From positions 1 through 64,000 of the forward strand of contig JBFGLT010000001.1 in assembly GCA_041576015.1 (NCBI GenBank): 64,000 nucleotides of DNA, read 5' to 3'. A model generated the notes under the pieces. It did not search any database, had not been told where the DNA came from, and saw only the letters and a program-made list of their open reading frames with translations. Source of the DNA: JABDIY01 sp041576015 (GTDB lineage Bacteria; Actinomycetota; Acidimicrobiia; Acidimicrobiales; SZUA-35). The translations under genes and the position numbers were made by a program. Shown piece after piece: positions 33,707-41,470 of the stretch. Position 1 is the first letter of the stretch; every line of letters begins with the position of its first letter.

Positions 33707-34165
33707 GTGAGGGTGTCGACGCGAGGGGACTACGCCTGCCGGGCCCTCCTGTCGCTGACCCTGCACCGTCACGCCGACGAGCGCCCTGAACCGACGCCGG
33801 TCAAGGCCATCGCCGAGCGCACCGGCCTTCCCCAGCCCTATCTCGAACAGATTCTGCTGGCGCTGAAGGGCGCCGGCTTCGTCACCTCCAAACGCGGGGT
33901 CGGGGGTGGGTATGTCCTGGCCAAGGAGCCCGGCGAGATCAGCCTGGCCGCCGTCGTCCGGGCGGTCGACGGGCCGATCACCCTCGGCGACTTCGGCGAA
34001 CCCCACGCCGAGGGAGCATGCGATCACGAGGGCCAGTGCGTCCTGCTGGCGATCTGGCGCCACCTCGGCGATCGGATGGGTCAGCTCCTCGAGCAGTACA
34101 CGCTCGACGACGTGGCCCTCGCCGCCCAGGGCAAGGGCCGCTGGCCCGGCGAGCCGGGCGCCTGA
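33707..34165 (+). CDS. Rrf2 family transcriptional regulator
   Basis: A 152-residue Rrf2 regulator: N-terminal winged helix (MRVSTRGDYACRALLSL, IAERTGLPQPYLEQILLALKGAGFVTSKRGVGGGY) and a C-terminal dimerisation helix. Iron-sulfur members usually have three Cys; here only C105 and C111 (CDHEGQC) lie in the sensor loop, with C11 in helix 1, so the cluster ligation would be two Cys plus other residues, or the protein is a non-cluster member. IscR and NsrR assignments are not justified. It is transcribed divergently from the phosphodiesterase gene and is probably autoregulated. Confidence 0.88.
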   Translation: MRVSTRGDYACRALLSLTLHRHADERPEPTPVKAIAERTGLPQPYLEQILLALKGAGFVTSKRGVGGGYVLAKEPGEISLAAVVRAVDGPITLGDFGEPHAEGACDHEGQCVLLAIWRHLGDRMGQLLEQYTLDDVALAAQGKGRWPGEPGA

Positions 34166-34247
34166 TCCTCGTCATCCGCCGCTGAGCCGTTCGGGCGTTT
34201 ACCGCTGTTGGCATGGGTCTGCTGCTACTGGCACCGACGCGAGCTGG

Positions 34248-34253
34248 TATCGT
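34248..34253 (+). promoter_or_regulatory. -10 box deciding the patatin start (TATCGT)
   Basis: TATCGT lies 7 nt before GTG 34261, which favours that codon as start over the upstream ATG 34213 in the same frame. Confidence 0.45.
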
Positions 34254-34260
34254 CGAACCG

Positions 34261-35274
34261 GTGAGCGGTGTCACCTTCCTGCGGCCGTTGGGCTATCCGC
34301 CGCCGCCCAGTCTCCGGCGTCCGAGCATCGGCCTCGTCCTGGGGGCCGGTGGCCGCGCCGGCATCGCCCACCATGCCGGCGCGCTGCACGCCCTCACCGC
34401 TTCGGGAGCGATCGCCATCGATGATGTCGACGTCGTGATCGGGACCTCGGCGGGGGGAATCGTCGGGGCGCAGCTTCGATCCGGTGTCGATCCCCACGCG
34501 CTGTACGAGATCGCCTGCGATAACTCCGACGGCGCAGCCCGGCGCCGCGGCGACGACTTCTTTGCGCCGGCCTGGGATTCGGCCTTCTCGCTGGCGCAGC
34601 GGGCCGTCGGATCGACCTGGGTTCTCGGTCGCTCCCTTCTCCGGTTCCCGCTGCCGGTGATGCCGCGGTCGGTCCGCTCGATGTTCCCCGGCGGGCTCAT
34701 GCAGCTCGCCGGACACGCCAACCTCGACGACCACCTCCCGCCGGCATGGCCTCGCGAACACCTGTGGCTCGTGACGGTCGACATCCACTCGGGCCGCCGG
34801 GTTGTGTTGCGGCGGGACGGGCCGGTTCCGGCCAATCTCCAGCAGGCCGCTCTCGCCTCCGCCGCCGTCCCCGGTATCTATCCCCCGATCCGGATCCATG
34901 GGCGCACCCTGGTCGACGGCGGTGTCCACTCCGCGACAAACCTCGACCTTCTGCTCGGGAAGCGGCTTGACCTCGTCGTGGTGATCGCGCCGCTAGGCCT
35001 GTCGGCACCGTCGGCGGTCCCGCCGCCCCTGTTCGCCGTCCGGCAATTCGTTCACGTGAACCTGATGCGAATGGTCGACCAGCTCCGATCCGAGGGCAGT
35101 ACGGTCGCAGTGCTCGAGCCATCGGCCGACCTGGCCCGCCTGCACGGCGTCAACACGCTGAGAGTCGGGGCGTCCCGGGAGATCGCCGAAGCAGCCTACG
35201 CCGAGACCATCGGCCGGTTGAGCGACATGGTGCGGGCGACCGAGGATCTCGACCAGCGCGACCTCGCCTCCTGA
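34261..35274 (+). CDS. patatin-like phospholipase
   Basis: A 337-residue serine acyl hydrolase of the patatin family, expected to cleave acyl esters of lipids. It has the oxyanion loop LGAGGRAGIAHHAGAL, the nucleophile elbow IGTSAGG (Gly-x-Ser-x-Gly) and the catalytic Asp in VDGGVHSATN. There is no signal peptide, so it is cytoplasmic or membrane-peripheral. Start GTG 34261 is preferred on the TATCGT spacing; ATG 34213 would add 16 residues. It is followed 5 nt later by the nitroreductase gene. Confidence 0.85.
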   Translation: MSGVTFLRPLGYPPPPSLRRPSIGLVLGAGGRAGIAHHAGALHALTASGAIAIDDVDVVIGTSAGGIVGAQLRSGVDPHALYEIACDNSDGAARRRGDDFFAPAWDSAFSLAQRAVGSTWVLGRSLLRFPLPVMPRSVRSMFPGGLMQLAGHANLDDHLPPAWPREHLWLVTVDIHSGRRVVLRRDGPVPANLQQAALASAAVPGIYPPIRIHGRTLVDGGVHSATNLDLLLGKRLDLVVVIAPLGLSAPSAVPPPLFAVRQFVHVNLMRMVDQLRSEGSTVAVLEPSADLARLHGVNTLRVGASREIAEAAYAETIGRLSDMVRATEDLDQRDLAS

Positions 35275-35279
35275 AGACG

Positions 35280-35963
35280 GTGGATCTCGTCGATGCCATC
35301 CGCCGGCGTCGGATGGTCCGCTCGTACCGGTCCACGCCGCTCGATTCCGCCGAGGTGCTCGCGGTGCTCGATCTGGCCCGGCGGGCGCCTTCGGCGGGGA
35401 ATGCCTCGGCCGTGGAGTACCTGGTGCTCGCGTCCCCCGCCACGGTCGGCCGCTACTGGGATACGACGTTGCCCGAGCCCCGGCGTGGCAAGTTCACCTT
35501 TCCGGGCTTGTTCCGCGCGCCTGTCCTGGTGATCGTCACCACCCGGCCCCAGACCTACATCGACCGGTATGTCGAGGCGGACAAGTGGCACCCCGAACTC
35601 GGCGCATCGGCTCGCGGCTGGACAGTCCCCTACTGGTGGGTGGACGCCGGTGCGGTTGCGCAGAACCTGTTGTTGCTGGCGACCGCACGCGGGATCGGGG
35701 CCTGTCTGTTCGGGCTGTTCGAACACGAGGAGGCGGTCGCCGAACGCTTCGGCATTCCCGAGGATCGGCGATGCGTCGCCACGGTCGCGTTGGGTCATCC
35801 GACCGACGATCCGGGACCGCCGGGTCGATCGGCGAAGCGCCGGCGACCGCCGATCGGGGAGATCTGCCACTGGGGCCGTTGGGGCACACTGCCGCCGGCG
35901 GCGCTCACGTCGACCGCAATGCCGACAGGATCGACGCCAGATCCGGCGGCAGATCCGACGTGA
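35280..35963 (+). CDS. nitroreductase family protein
   Basis: A 227-residue FMN-dependent NAD(P)H oxidoreductase-like protein. DAIRRRRMVRSYRSTPLD and ARRAPSAGNASAVEY are the FMN-phosphate and ring contacts; GAVAQNLLLLATARGIGACLFGLFEHEEAVAERFGIPEDRRCVATVALGHP is the dimer and flavin region. The substrate is unknown. The GTG start is 5 nt behind the patatin stop. Its last 59 bp overlap the convergent rluD gene, and residues past about 200 are low in secondary structure and may be a tail. Confidence 0.85.
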   Translation: MDLVDAIRRRRMVRSYRSTPLDSAEVLAVLDLARRAPSAGNASAVEYLVLASPATVGRYWDTTLPEPRRGKFTFPGLFRAPVLVIVTTRPQTYIDRYVEADKWHPELGASARGWTVPYWWVDAGAVAQNLLLLATARGIGACLFGLFEHEEAVAERFGIPEDRRCVATVALGHPTDDPGPPGRSAKRRRPPIGEICHWGRWGTLPPAALTSTAMPTGSTPDPAADPT

Positions 35964-36834
35964 ACTCGAGCCACCGGCCGTCTCGAGGGTGCTGGAATCC
36001 CAGCCGGCCGGCATGGAGGAACACCCGAGGGCAGCCCGCCACCACCGGATGGCCGGTGCGCACGGCGCCGTAGCGGTCGTCCCCGACCAGGGGATGACCG
36101 ATGGCGTCGGCGTGAACGCGGATCTGGTGGGTCCGCCCCGTCTCGAGACGAATCCGGAGCAGGGCGACATCTGCGTCCTCGAATCGCTCCTCGACGGTGT
36201 AGAAGGTCCGGGCTTCCTTGCCCCCGGCCCGCACAGCTTGTCGAGTCGGGTGACGCAGTGACCGCCCGATCGGCGCATCGATCAGCCCTTCCTGGGCGGC
36301 TGGGAGACCATGCACAAGTGCGAGATAAGTCCGAGCCACCTGACGGTCACGGAGCTGCTCGCTCAACGCCCGGTGGGCCACATGCGAGCGGGCGGCCATC
36401 AACAGCCCGGAAGTCCCCTTGTCCAGCCGGTGCACGATGCCGGGACGATCCCGCTCTCCGATGCCGGCGATCTCCGGGAAACGGGCCAGCAAGCCCTGGA
36501 CGACGGTCCCATTATCGACCCCGGAGCCCGGGTGGACGATCTGACCGGCCGCCTTGTCGATCACGACGACGTCGGCGTCGGCGTACCGGATGTCGAGGTC
36601 GACCGACGGATCTCCAGCGAGCGCAGCCGGACGGTCGCCGGCCGGTAGTTGTATCCACTGACCGGGCTCGACGCGCAGGGAAGGTTTGTGCACGGTGGCG
36701 CCGTCGATGGCCACCCGCCCCTCGGCAATCAGGTCGACGGCGCGCGCCCGGCTGACCTCCAGGACCATCGCCACCACCCTGTCGATACGTTCTCCGGCGA
36801 GTGCACCGGAGACCTCGATGGGCTGATCGGTCAT
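35905..36834 (-). CDS. rluD: ribosomal large subunit pseudouridine synthase (RluD family)
   Basis: RluD makes pseudouridines in helix 69 of 23S rRNA. The 309-residue protein has an N-terminal S4 domain (ERIDRVVAMVLEVSRARAVDLIAEGRVAIDG) and a catalytic domain with VHRLDKGTSGLLM (catalytic Asp in RLDKGT), RTYLALVHG and TGRTHQIRVHADAIGHPLVGD. Other RluA-family enzymes have the same core, so the substrate site is inferred. ATG 36834 overlaps the lspA stop as ATGA, so the pair is coupled. Confidence 0.92.
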   Translation of the reverse strand: MTDQPIEVSGALAGERIDRVVAMVLEVSRARAVDLIAEGRVAIDGATVHKPSLRVEPGQWIQLPAGDRPAALAGDPSVDLDIRYADADVVVIDKAAGQIVHPGSGVDNGTVVQGLLARFPEIAGIGERDRPGIVHRLDKGTSGLLMAARSHVAHRALSEQLRDRQVARTYLALVHGLPAAQEGLIDAPIGRSLRHPTRQAVRAGGKEARTFYTVEERFEDADVALLRIRLETGRTHQIRVHADAIGHPLVGDDRYGAVRTGHPVVAGCPRVFLHAGRLGFQHPRDGRWLEFTSDLPPDLASILSALRST

Positions 36835-37394
36835 CGCCGCCGGGCTGGCGACGGGGTGGAACGGAACGACAGAATCACTGCGGCGATCACCGACAGGACG
36901 ATCGCCGAGTCGGCCACGTTGAACACCGGCCACCATTGGAGATCGATGAAATCGATCACTTCGCCCGAGAGCGGTCCGTCCTCGGCGCGAAGGACCCGAT
37001 CGATGCCGTTCCCGAGAGCGCCGCCGACGATGCATGCGTACACAACTCGGTGGGCGGTGTCGCTGGTCCGACTTCCCACCCAGGTGAGGAGGACGGCCAT
37101 GCACAGGGACAGCACGCCGATCAGCGGACCGAGCGACTCGGCGGTACCGAACGAGGCACCGGAGTTGAACACCAGGTTCAACCGGAGCGTCCAGATCACG
37201 TCGATGCACGCATCCGGTTCCGAGCAGGCGCCGGGCTCGAGCGCGCGCAGAACCCACCACTTGGTCAGCTGGTCGAGGGCGACGATGGCGCCGGCGATCG
37301 CCACCACCTGCGCCAGCCAGTGCCTCGTGAAACCGGTGTGTGCCTCGGTTACCGGCGAGCGTTGTCGAACATCGAGGTCTTGTGGTCTACGCAC
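36831..37394 (-). CDS. lspA: lipoprotein signal peptidase (signal peptidase II)
   Basis: LspA cleaves signal peptides of diacylated lipoproteins in the membrane. The 187-residue protein has four membrane helices and the catalytic aspartates in GGALGNGIDR and VFNVADSAI. DQLTKWWV follows helix 1. The GTG at 37394 overlaps the 3' end of the DksA-like gene by 46 bp; a shorter start is possible, but no ribosome binding site separates them. It would process the beta-helix lipoprotein among others. Confidence 0.93.
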   Translation of the reverse strand: MRRPQDLDVRQRSPVTEAHTGFTRHWLAQVVAIAGAIVALDQLTKWWVLRALEPGACSEPDACIDVIWTLRLNLVFNSGASFGTAESLGPLIGVLSLCMAVLLTWVGSRTSDTAHRVVYACIVGGALGNGIDRVLRAEDGPLSGEVIDFIDLQWWPVFNVADSAIVLSVIAAVILSFRSTPSPARRR

Positions 37395-38167
37395 CGTTCG
37401 CTTTCCGGCCGGGCCTCCAGCCGGGCCTTGGGTATGGCCACGTTATCGACATAGCAGAAGCCGTAGGTCCCGGCATCGATTCGGGCCAGGGCAGCGTCGA
37501 TGGTCTCGATGTGTTCGAGGCGGCCCTTCCGCTCGGCGACGAGTTCGGAGATCTGGACGTTGATGCTCGTGCCCTCGCTGGACTCGTCGCTGGAGGTGTC
37601 GTCGCCGGCTTCGGCGGTCTCGAGAAGCTCGTCGAGCTGGGCGGCGAACTCGGCCACCTGCTCGCTGAGCTCGGCGCGCTCGTCTTCGAGCTGGCCGCGT
37701 CGCGCCGACAGCCACTTGCTGTCCTTGAGGTAAGCCGGCTTGACTCCGGCATTCTTCGGAGCGGCCGGTGCGGGCCGTTTCTTGCGCGCTGTCGCTGACC
37801 GGGTCGTGGCGGCCGACTTCTTCGCCGTGCGTCGGCGGCTGGGAGCCTTGGCGGCCTTCTTCTTGGTAGTGGTTGTGCGGATCACCCTGTCCGCCGATGC
37901 CGCCCTCTTCTTGGCGCCGGCCGCCTTCTTCGCCGCTGACTTGCTGGCAGTCTTCTTGGCGCCGGCCGCCTTCTTGGCCGCCACGGTCTTCGTCGCCGGC
38001 GCTCGTTTCCTGCTCACGGCCTTCTTGGTTCCAGTCGCCCGTTTCGTGGCCGGCGTCTTCTTCGTCGCCCGCTTCGTCGACGCTCCGCGGGCTGCCGTCT
38101 TTTTGGTGGCCGGCTTTCTGGCCGTCGATTTCTTCGTCGATTTCTTCGTCGATTTCTTCGTGGTCAC
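37349..38167 (-). CDS. TraR/DksA-type protein with long Lys/Ala-rich histone-H1-like N-terminal tail
   Basis: The first about 140 residues are almost only Lys, Ala, Thr, Arg and Ser in repeats such as KKSTKKST and KKAAGAKK, like the tail of histone H1 or AlgP, and should bind DNA non-specifically. Residues about 145-272 form a coiled coil plus a DksA/TraR zinc finger with C238-x2-D241 and C259-x2-H262 instead of four Cys. The protein probably binds nucleoid DNA and perhaps RNA polymerase. It lies in the conserved order between ileS and lspA; a Lys-rich relative at this position in streptomycetes is recalled but unverified. GTG 38167 is the start. Confidence 0.78.
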   Translation of the reverse strand: MTTKKSTKKSTKKSTARKPATKKTAARGASTKRATKKTPATKRATGTKKAVSRKRAPATKTVAAKKAAGAKKTASKSAAKKAAGAKKRAASADRVIRTTTTKKKAAKAPSRRRTAKKSAATTRSATARKKRPAPAAPKNAGVKPAYLKDSKWLSARRGQLEDERAELSEQVAEFAAQLDELLETAEAGDDTSSDESSEGTSINVQISELVAERKGRLEHIETIDAALARIDAGTYGFCYVDNVAIPKARLEARPESERCVDHKTSMFDNARR

Positions 38168-38269
38168 GGTTGGGTCCCGGATCTTCTTGCACCTGCTGCT
38201 GTATGGAGTCGGGGTAGCCTAGTCCCAAAAGGGGCCGAACTTCACGCTCGACGGGCTCGGGGAGGCCGG

Positions 38270-38275
38270 TAGATT
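38270..38275 (+). promoter_or_regulatory. -10 box for leaderless ileS (TAGATT)
   Basis: TAGATT is followed by 6 nt and ATG 38282, so ileS probably has no 5' leader and no T-box. A second overlapping pair of -10-like sequences lies at 38215-38221 (TAGCCTA, readable on both strands). Confidence 0.6.
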
Positions 38276-38281
38276 GCAGGC

Positions 38282-41200
38282 ATGCCTGCGAGTCGACCTG
38301 CGAGCTATCCAAACGTTCCAGCCCGACCGGACATTCCCACCATCGAGGAGAAGATCATCTCCTGGTGGCAGGCAAACCGGGTGTTCGAGTCGACCGTCGA
38401 GCGGCCGGCGGGCGGTGAGCCGAAGGGCACCTTCGTCTTCAACGACGGGCCTCCGTTCGCCAATGGACTCCCCCACTACGGTCACCTGCTCACGGGCTAC
38501 GTGAAGGACATCGTTCCCCGCTACCAGACCATGCGGGGCAACCGGGTGAATCGCCGGTTCGGGTGGGATTGCCACGGTCTGCCCGCCGAGATGCAGACCG
38601 AGCAGGAGACCGGGGTGTCGGGACGCAAGGCGATTCTCGATTACGGGATCGACCGGTTCAACCAGGCGTGCCGGACCTCGGTGCTCCGCTACACCACCGA
38701 GTGGGAGGACTACGTTACCCGGCAGGCCCGGTGGGTCGATTTCTCCGACGACTACAAGACCATGGACCTCGACTACATGGAGTCGGTGATGTGGGCCTTC
38801 AAACGGCTGTGGGACCAGGGCCTGATCTTTCAGGCCCACCGGGTCATGCCGTACTCGTGGGGGGCACAGACGCCGCTGTCGAACTTCGAGATCCGGCTCG
38901 ACGACGCGACGCGCCCGCGTCAGGATCCCGCCGTCACCGTCGAGTTCAGCCTCCGGACCCGACCCGGTGATCCTGGCCCGCTGCGAATGCTGGCGTGGAC
39001 GACCACGCCGTGGACGCTTCCGTCCAACCTGGCGCTCGCCGTCGGGCCCGACCTTGGCTACGCGGTCGTGGCCCACGAGGGCCGCTTCCTTGTTCTGGCC
39101 GAGGCGTCGCTCCCCAAGTACGCCCGCGAGCTCGGGGAGGAACCGACCATCGTCGAGACCTTCACCGGCGCCGCTCTCGCCGGGCGCGAGTACGAGCCGC
39201 TGTTCCCTTACTTCGCCGACAACCCGAACAGCTTCGTGGTCCTGGCGGCCGGGTTTGTCGAGACCGGCGAGGGCACCGGTGTCGTTCACCTGGCGCCCGG
39301 ATTCGGCGAGGACGACCAGGTGGCGTGTACCGAGGCGGGCATCCCGCTGGTCGTCCCGGTCGACGACGCCGGCGAATTCACCGCGGAGATCACCGACTTC
39401 GCCGGAATGAACGTGTTCGACGCCAATCCGAAGGTCATCGCCCGCCTGAAGGAGGCGGGCCGAATCCTGCGGCACGAGACGTACGACCACAACTATCCGC
39501 ACTGCTGGCGGACCGACACGCCCATCATCTATCGAGCCGTGAACTCCTGGTACGTCCGCGTCACCGACCTGACGGACCGGCTGCTGGCAGCAAACCAGCA
39601 GATCAACTGGATCCCCGCCCACGTGCGTGACGGTCAGTTCGGCCGTTGGCTTGAAGGGGCGCGGGATTGGAGCATCAGCCGGAACCGTTTCTGGGGCGCA
39701 CCGATCCCGATCTGGATGTCGGACGATCCCGACCACCCGCGCATCGATGTCTACGGATCCCTCGACGAGATCGAGGCCGACTTCGGGGTGCGGCCCGCCG
39801 ACCTCCACCGGCCCTTCATCGACGAATTGATCCGCCCCAATCCGGACGACCCGACCGGTCGGGCCATGATGCGACGCGTACCCGAGGTGCTCGACTGCTG
39901 GTTCGAGTCCGGATCGATGCCCTACGCCCAACTGCACTACCCGTTCGAGAACGTCGAGCGGTTCGAGGACCACAATCCGGCTGACTTCATCGTCGAGTAC
40001 GTCGCCCAGACCCGCGGGTGGTTCTACACCATGCATGTCCTGGGCGTTGCCCTCTTCGACACGCCGGCGTTTGCAAACGTGATCTGTCACGGGGTGGTGC
40101 TCGACAGCGAAGGTCGCAAGCTGTCCAAGAAGCTACGGAACTACCCCGACCCGATCGACGTCTTCAACAACGTGGGTGCCGATCCGATGCGTTGGTATCT
40201 CACCAGTTCGCCGATACTTCGCGGCTTGGACACGCGCATCGAGCCCGACGATTCGGGCGTCCGGGAAGTCGTGCGCCAGGTGCTCAACCCGCTCTGGAGC
40301 GCATATAGCTTCTTCACCCTGTACGCCAACGCCGAGCGGCATGTCGCTGTGGAGCGGACCGACAGCCGTCACGTTCTGGACCGCTACATCCTGGCCAAGA
40401 CCAGCGAGTTGGTCGAACGGGTCACCGACACAATGGACCGCTACGACCTACCCGGCGCATGCGCTCACGTCAGCGCCTATCTCGATGCCCTCACGAACTG
40501 GTACATCCGCCGATCTCGCGAACGCTTCTGGAACACCAGCGCCGACGGTGTGGTCGACGTCGACGCCCTCGACACCCTGTACACCGTCTTGATCACGCTG
40601 ATGAAGACCGCTGCTCCGCTCCTGCCGATGATGAGCGAGGAGATCTACTTGGGGTTGACCGGTGGCGCCGAGTCGGTCCACCAGCAAGCGTGGCCCGACC
40701 ACCACCGGCTCGGTCCTGATCCCGACCTCGTCGCGGTCATGGACGAGGTGCGGGCGGTCGCTCGTGCGGCGCTGTACCTCCGAGACGAGCAGGGTCTCCG
40801 GGTGCGACAGCCGTTGCCGGCCATCACCGTCGCCGGAGAACGCGATCTGGACCTCACCCCGTTCCGCTCATTGCTCGCCGAAGAGATCAACGTCAAGGAT
40901 GTCCGCTTCTCCACCGAGGTCTCCGACTTCGGTGAGTTCCGGCTCCAACCGAACGCCCGGGTGCTCGGACCGCGCATCGGAGGCGCCGTGCAATCGGTGA
41001 TCGCTGCCGCCAAGTCCGGCGATTGGACCGACAACGGAGACGGCACGGTCACCGTCGCAGGTCAGCTGCTCGGCGACGGCGACTACGACCTGACGCTCCA
41101 CCCGGCCGCCGGGGTGGTTGCGGCGTCGCTCCCCGGCAATCGGGCCGTCGTGGTGCTCGACACGGAGCTCACGCCCGAACTGGTGGCCGAGGGCCAGGCC

Positions 41201-41452
41201 CGCGACCTGGTGCGCGCCATCCAGAACCATCGCCGGGAAGCCGGTCTGAACGTCACCGACCGGATCCACCTGCGCCTCAGCGGCGAGCCGTCGCTCGTGG
41301 CGGCCATCGAGCCCAACCTCGAGTGGGTGGCCGAACAGGTACTCGCCGCAACCGTCGTCGTCGACGATCCCGATGCAAACGCCTACCGGGCGGTCGCACC
41401 GGTCGAGGGAGGGGCACTCGAGATCAGCTTGGCCGTCGCCAACCGACGCTGA
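38282..41452 (+). CDS. ileS: isoleucine--tRNA ligase, eukaryote-like (type 2)
   Basis: IleRS charges tRNA-Ile. The 1056-residue protein has the HIGH motif as HYGH at 65-68 in PPFANGLPHYGH and the KMSKS loop as KLSKK at 613-617. HYGH and the GLPHYGH context mark the eukaryote-like IleRS2 group, whose bacterial members are often mupirocin-resistant; resistance here is inference from that family. Editing, anticodon-binding and C-terminal domains are all present. It is divergent from the DksA-like gene and convergent with divIVA. Confidence 0.97.
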   Translation: MPASRPASYPNVPARPDIPTIEEKIISWWQANRVFESTVERPAGGEPKGTFVFNDGPPFANGLPHYGHLLTGYVKDIVPRYQTMRGNRVNRRFGWDCHGLPAEMQTEQETGVSGRKAILDYGIDRFNQACRTSVLRYTTEWEDYVTRQARWVDFSDDYKTMDLDYMESVMWAFKRLWDQGLIFQAHRVMPYSWGAQTPLSNFEIRLDDATRPRQDPAVTVEFSLRTRPGDPGPLRMLAWTTTPWTLPSNLALAVGPDLGYAVVAHEGRFLVLAEASLPKYARELGEEPTIVETFTGAALAGREYEPLFPYFADNPNSFVVLAAGFVETGEGTGVVHLAPGFGEDDQVACTEAGIPLVVPVDDAGEFTAEITDFAGMNVFDANPKVIARLKEAGRILRHETYDHNYPHCWRTDTPIIYRAVNSWYVRVTDLTDRLLAANQQINWIPAHVRDGQFGRWLEGARDWSISRNRFWGAPIPIWMSDDPDHPRIDVYGSLDEIEADFGVRPADLHRPFIDELIRPNPDDPTGRAMMRRVPEVLDCWFESGSMPYAQLHYPFENVERFEDHNPADFIVEYVAQTRGWFYTMHVLGVALFDTPAFANVICHGVVLDSEGRKLSKKLRNYPDPIDVFNNVGADPMRWYLTSSPILRGLDTRIEPDDSGVREVVRQVLNPLWSAYSFFTLYANAERHVAVERTDSRHVLDRYILAKTSELVERVTDTMDRYDLPGACAHVSAYLDALTNWYIRRSRERFWNTSADGVVDVDALDTLYTVLITLMKTAAPLLPMMSEEIYLGLTGGAESVHQQAWPDHHRLGPDPDLVAVMDEVRAVARAALYLRDEQGLRVRQPLPAITVAGERDLDLTPFRSLLAEEINVKDVRFSTEVSDFGEFRLQPNARVLGPRIGGAVQSVIAAAKSGDWTDNGDGTVTVAGQLLGDGDYDLTLHPAAGVVAASLPGNRAVVVLDTELTPELVAEGQARDLVRAIQNHRREAGLNVTDRIHLRLSGEPSLVAAIEPNLEWVAEQVLAATVVVDDPDANAYRAVAPVEGGALEISLAVANRR

Positions 41453-41464
41453 GCGTCGCTGGTT
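41441..41464. terminator. hairpin spanning the ileS stop codon
   Basis: CGACGC at 41444-41449 and GCGTCG at 41453-41458 pair around a TGA loop, with AACC/GGTT extending the stem. No U tract follows, so its role as terminator between ileS and divIVA is uncertain. Confidence 0.35.
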
Positions 41465-41470
41465 CGCCGG

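Noticed and set aside
38168..38281. T-box riboswitch in front of ileS
   Set aside because: The TAGATT box lies 6 nt before the start codon and leaves no leader; no T-box consensus is visible in the gap.
41441..41464. ileS-divIVA hairpin as a proven terminator
   Set aside because: The stem is short and no U tract follows on either strand; kept only as a low-confidence feature.
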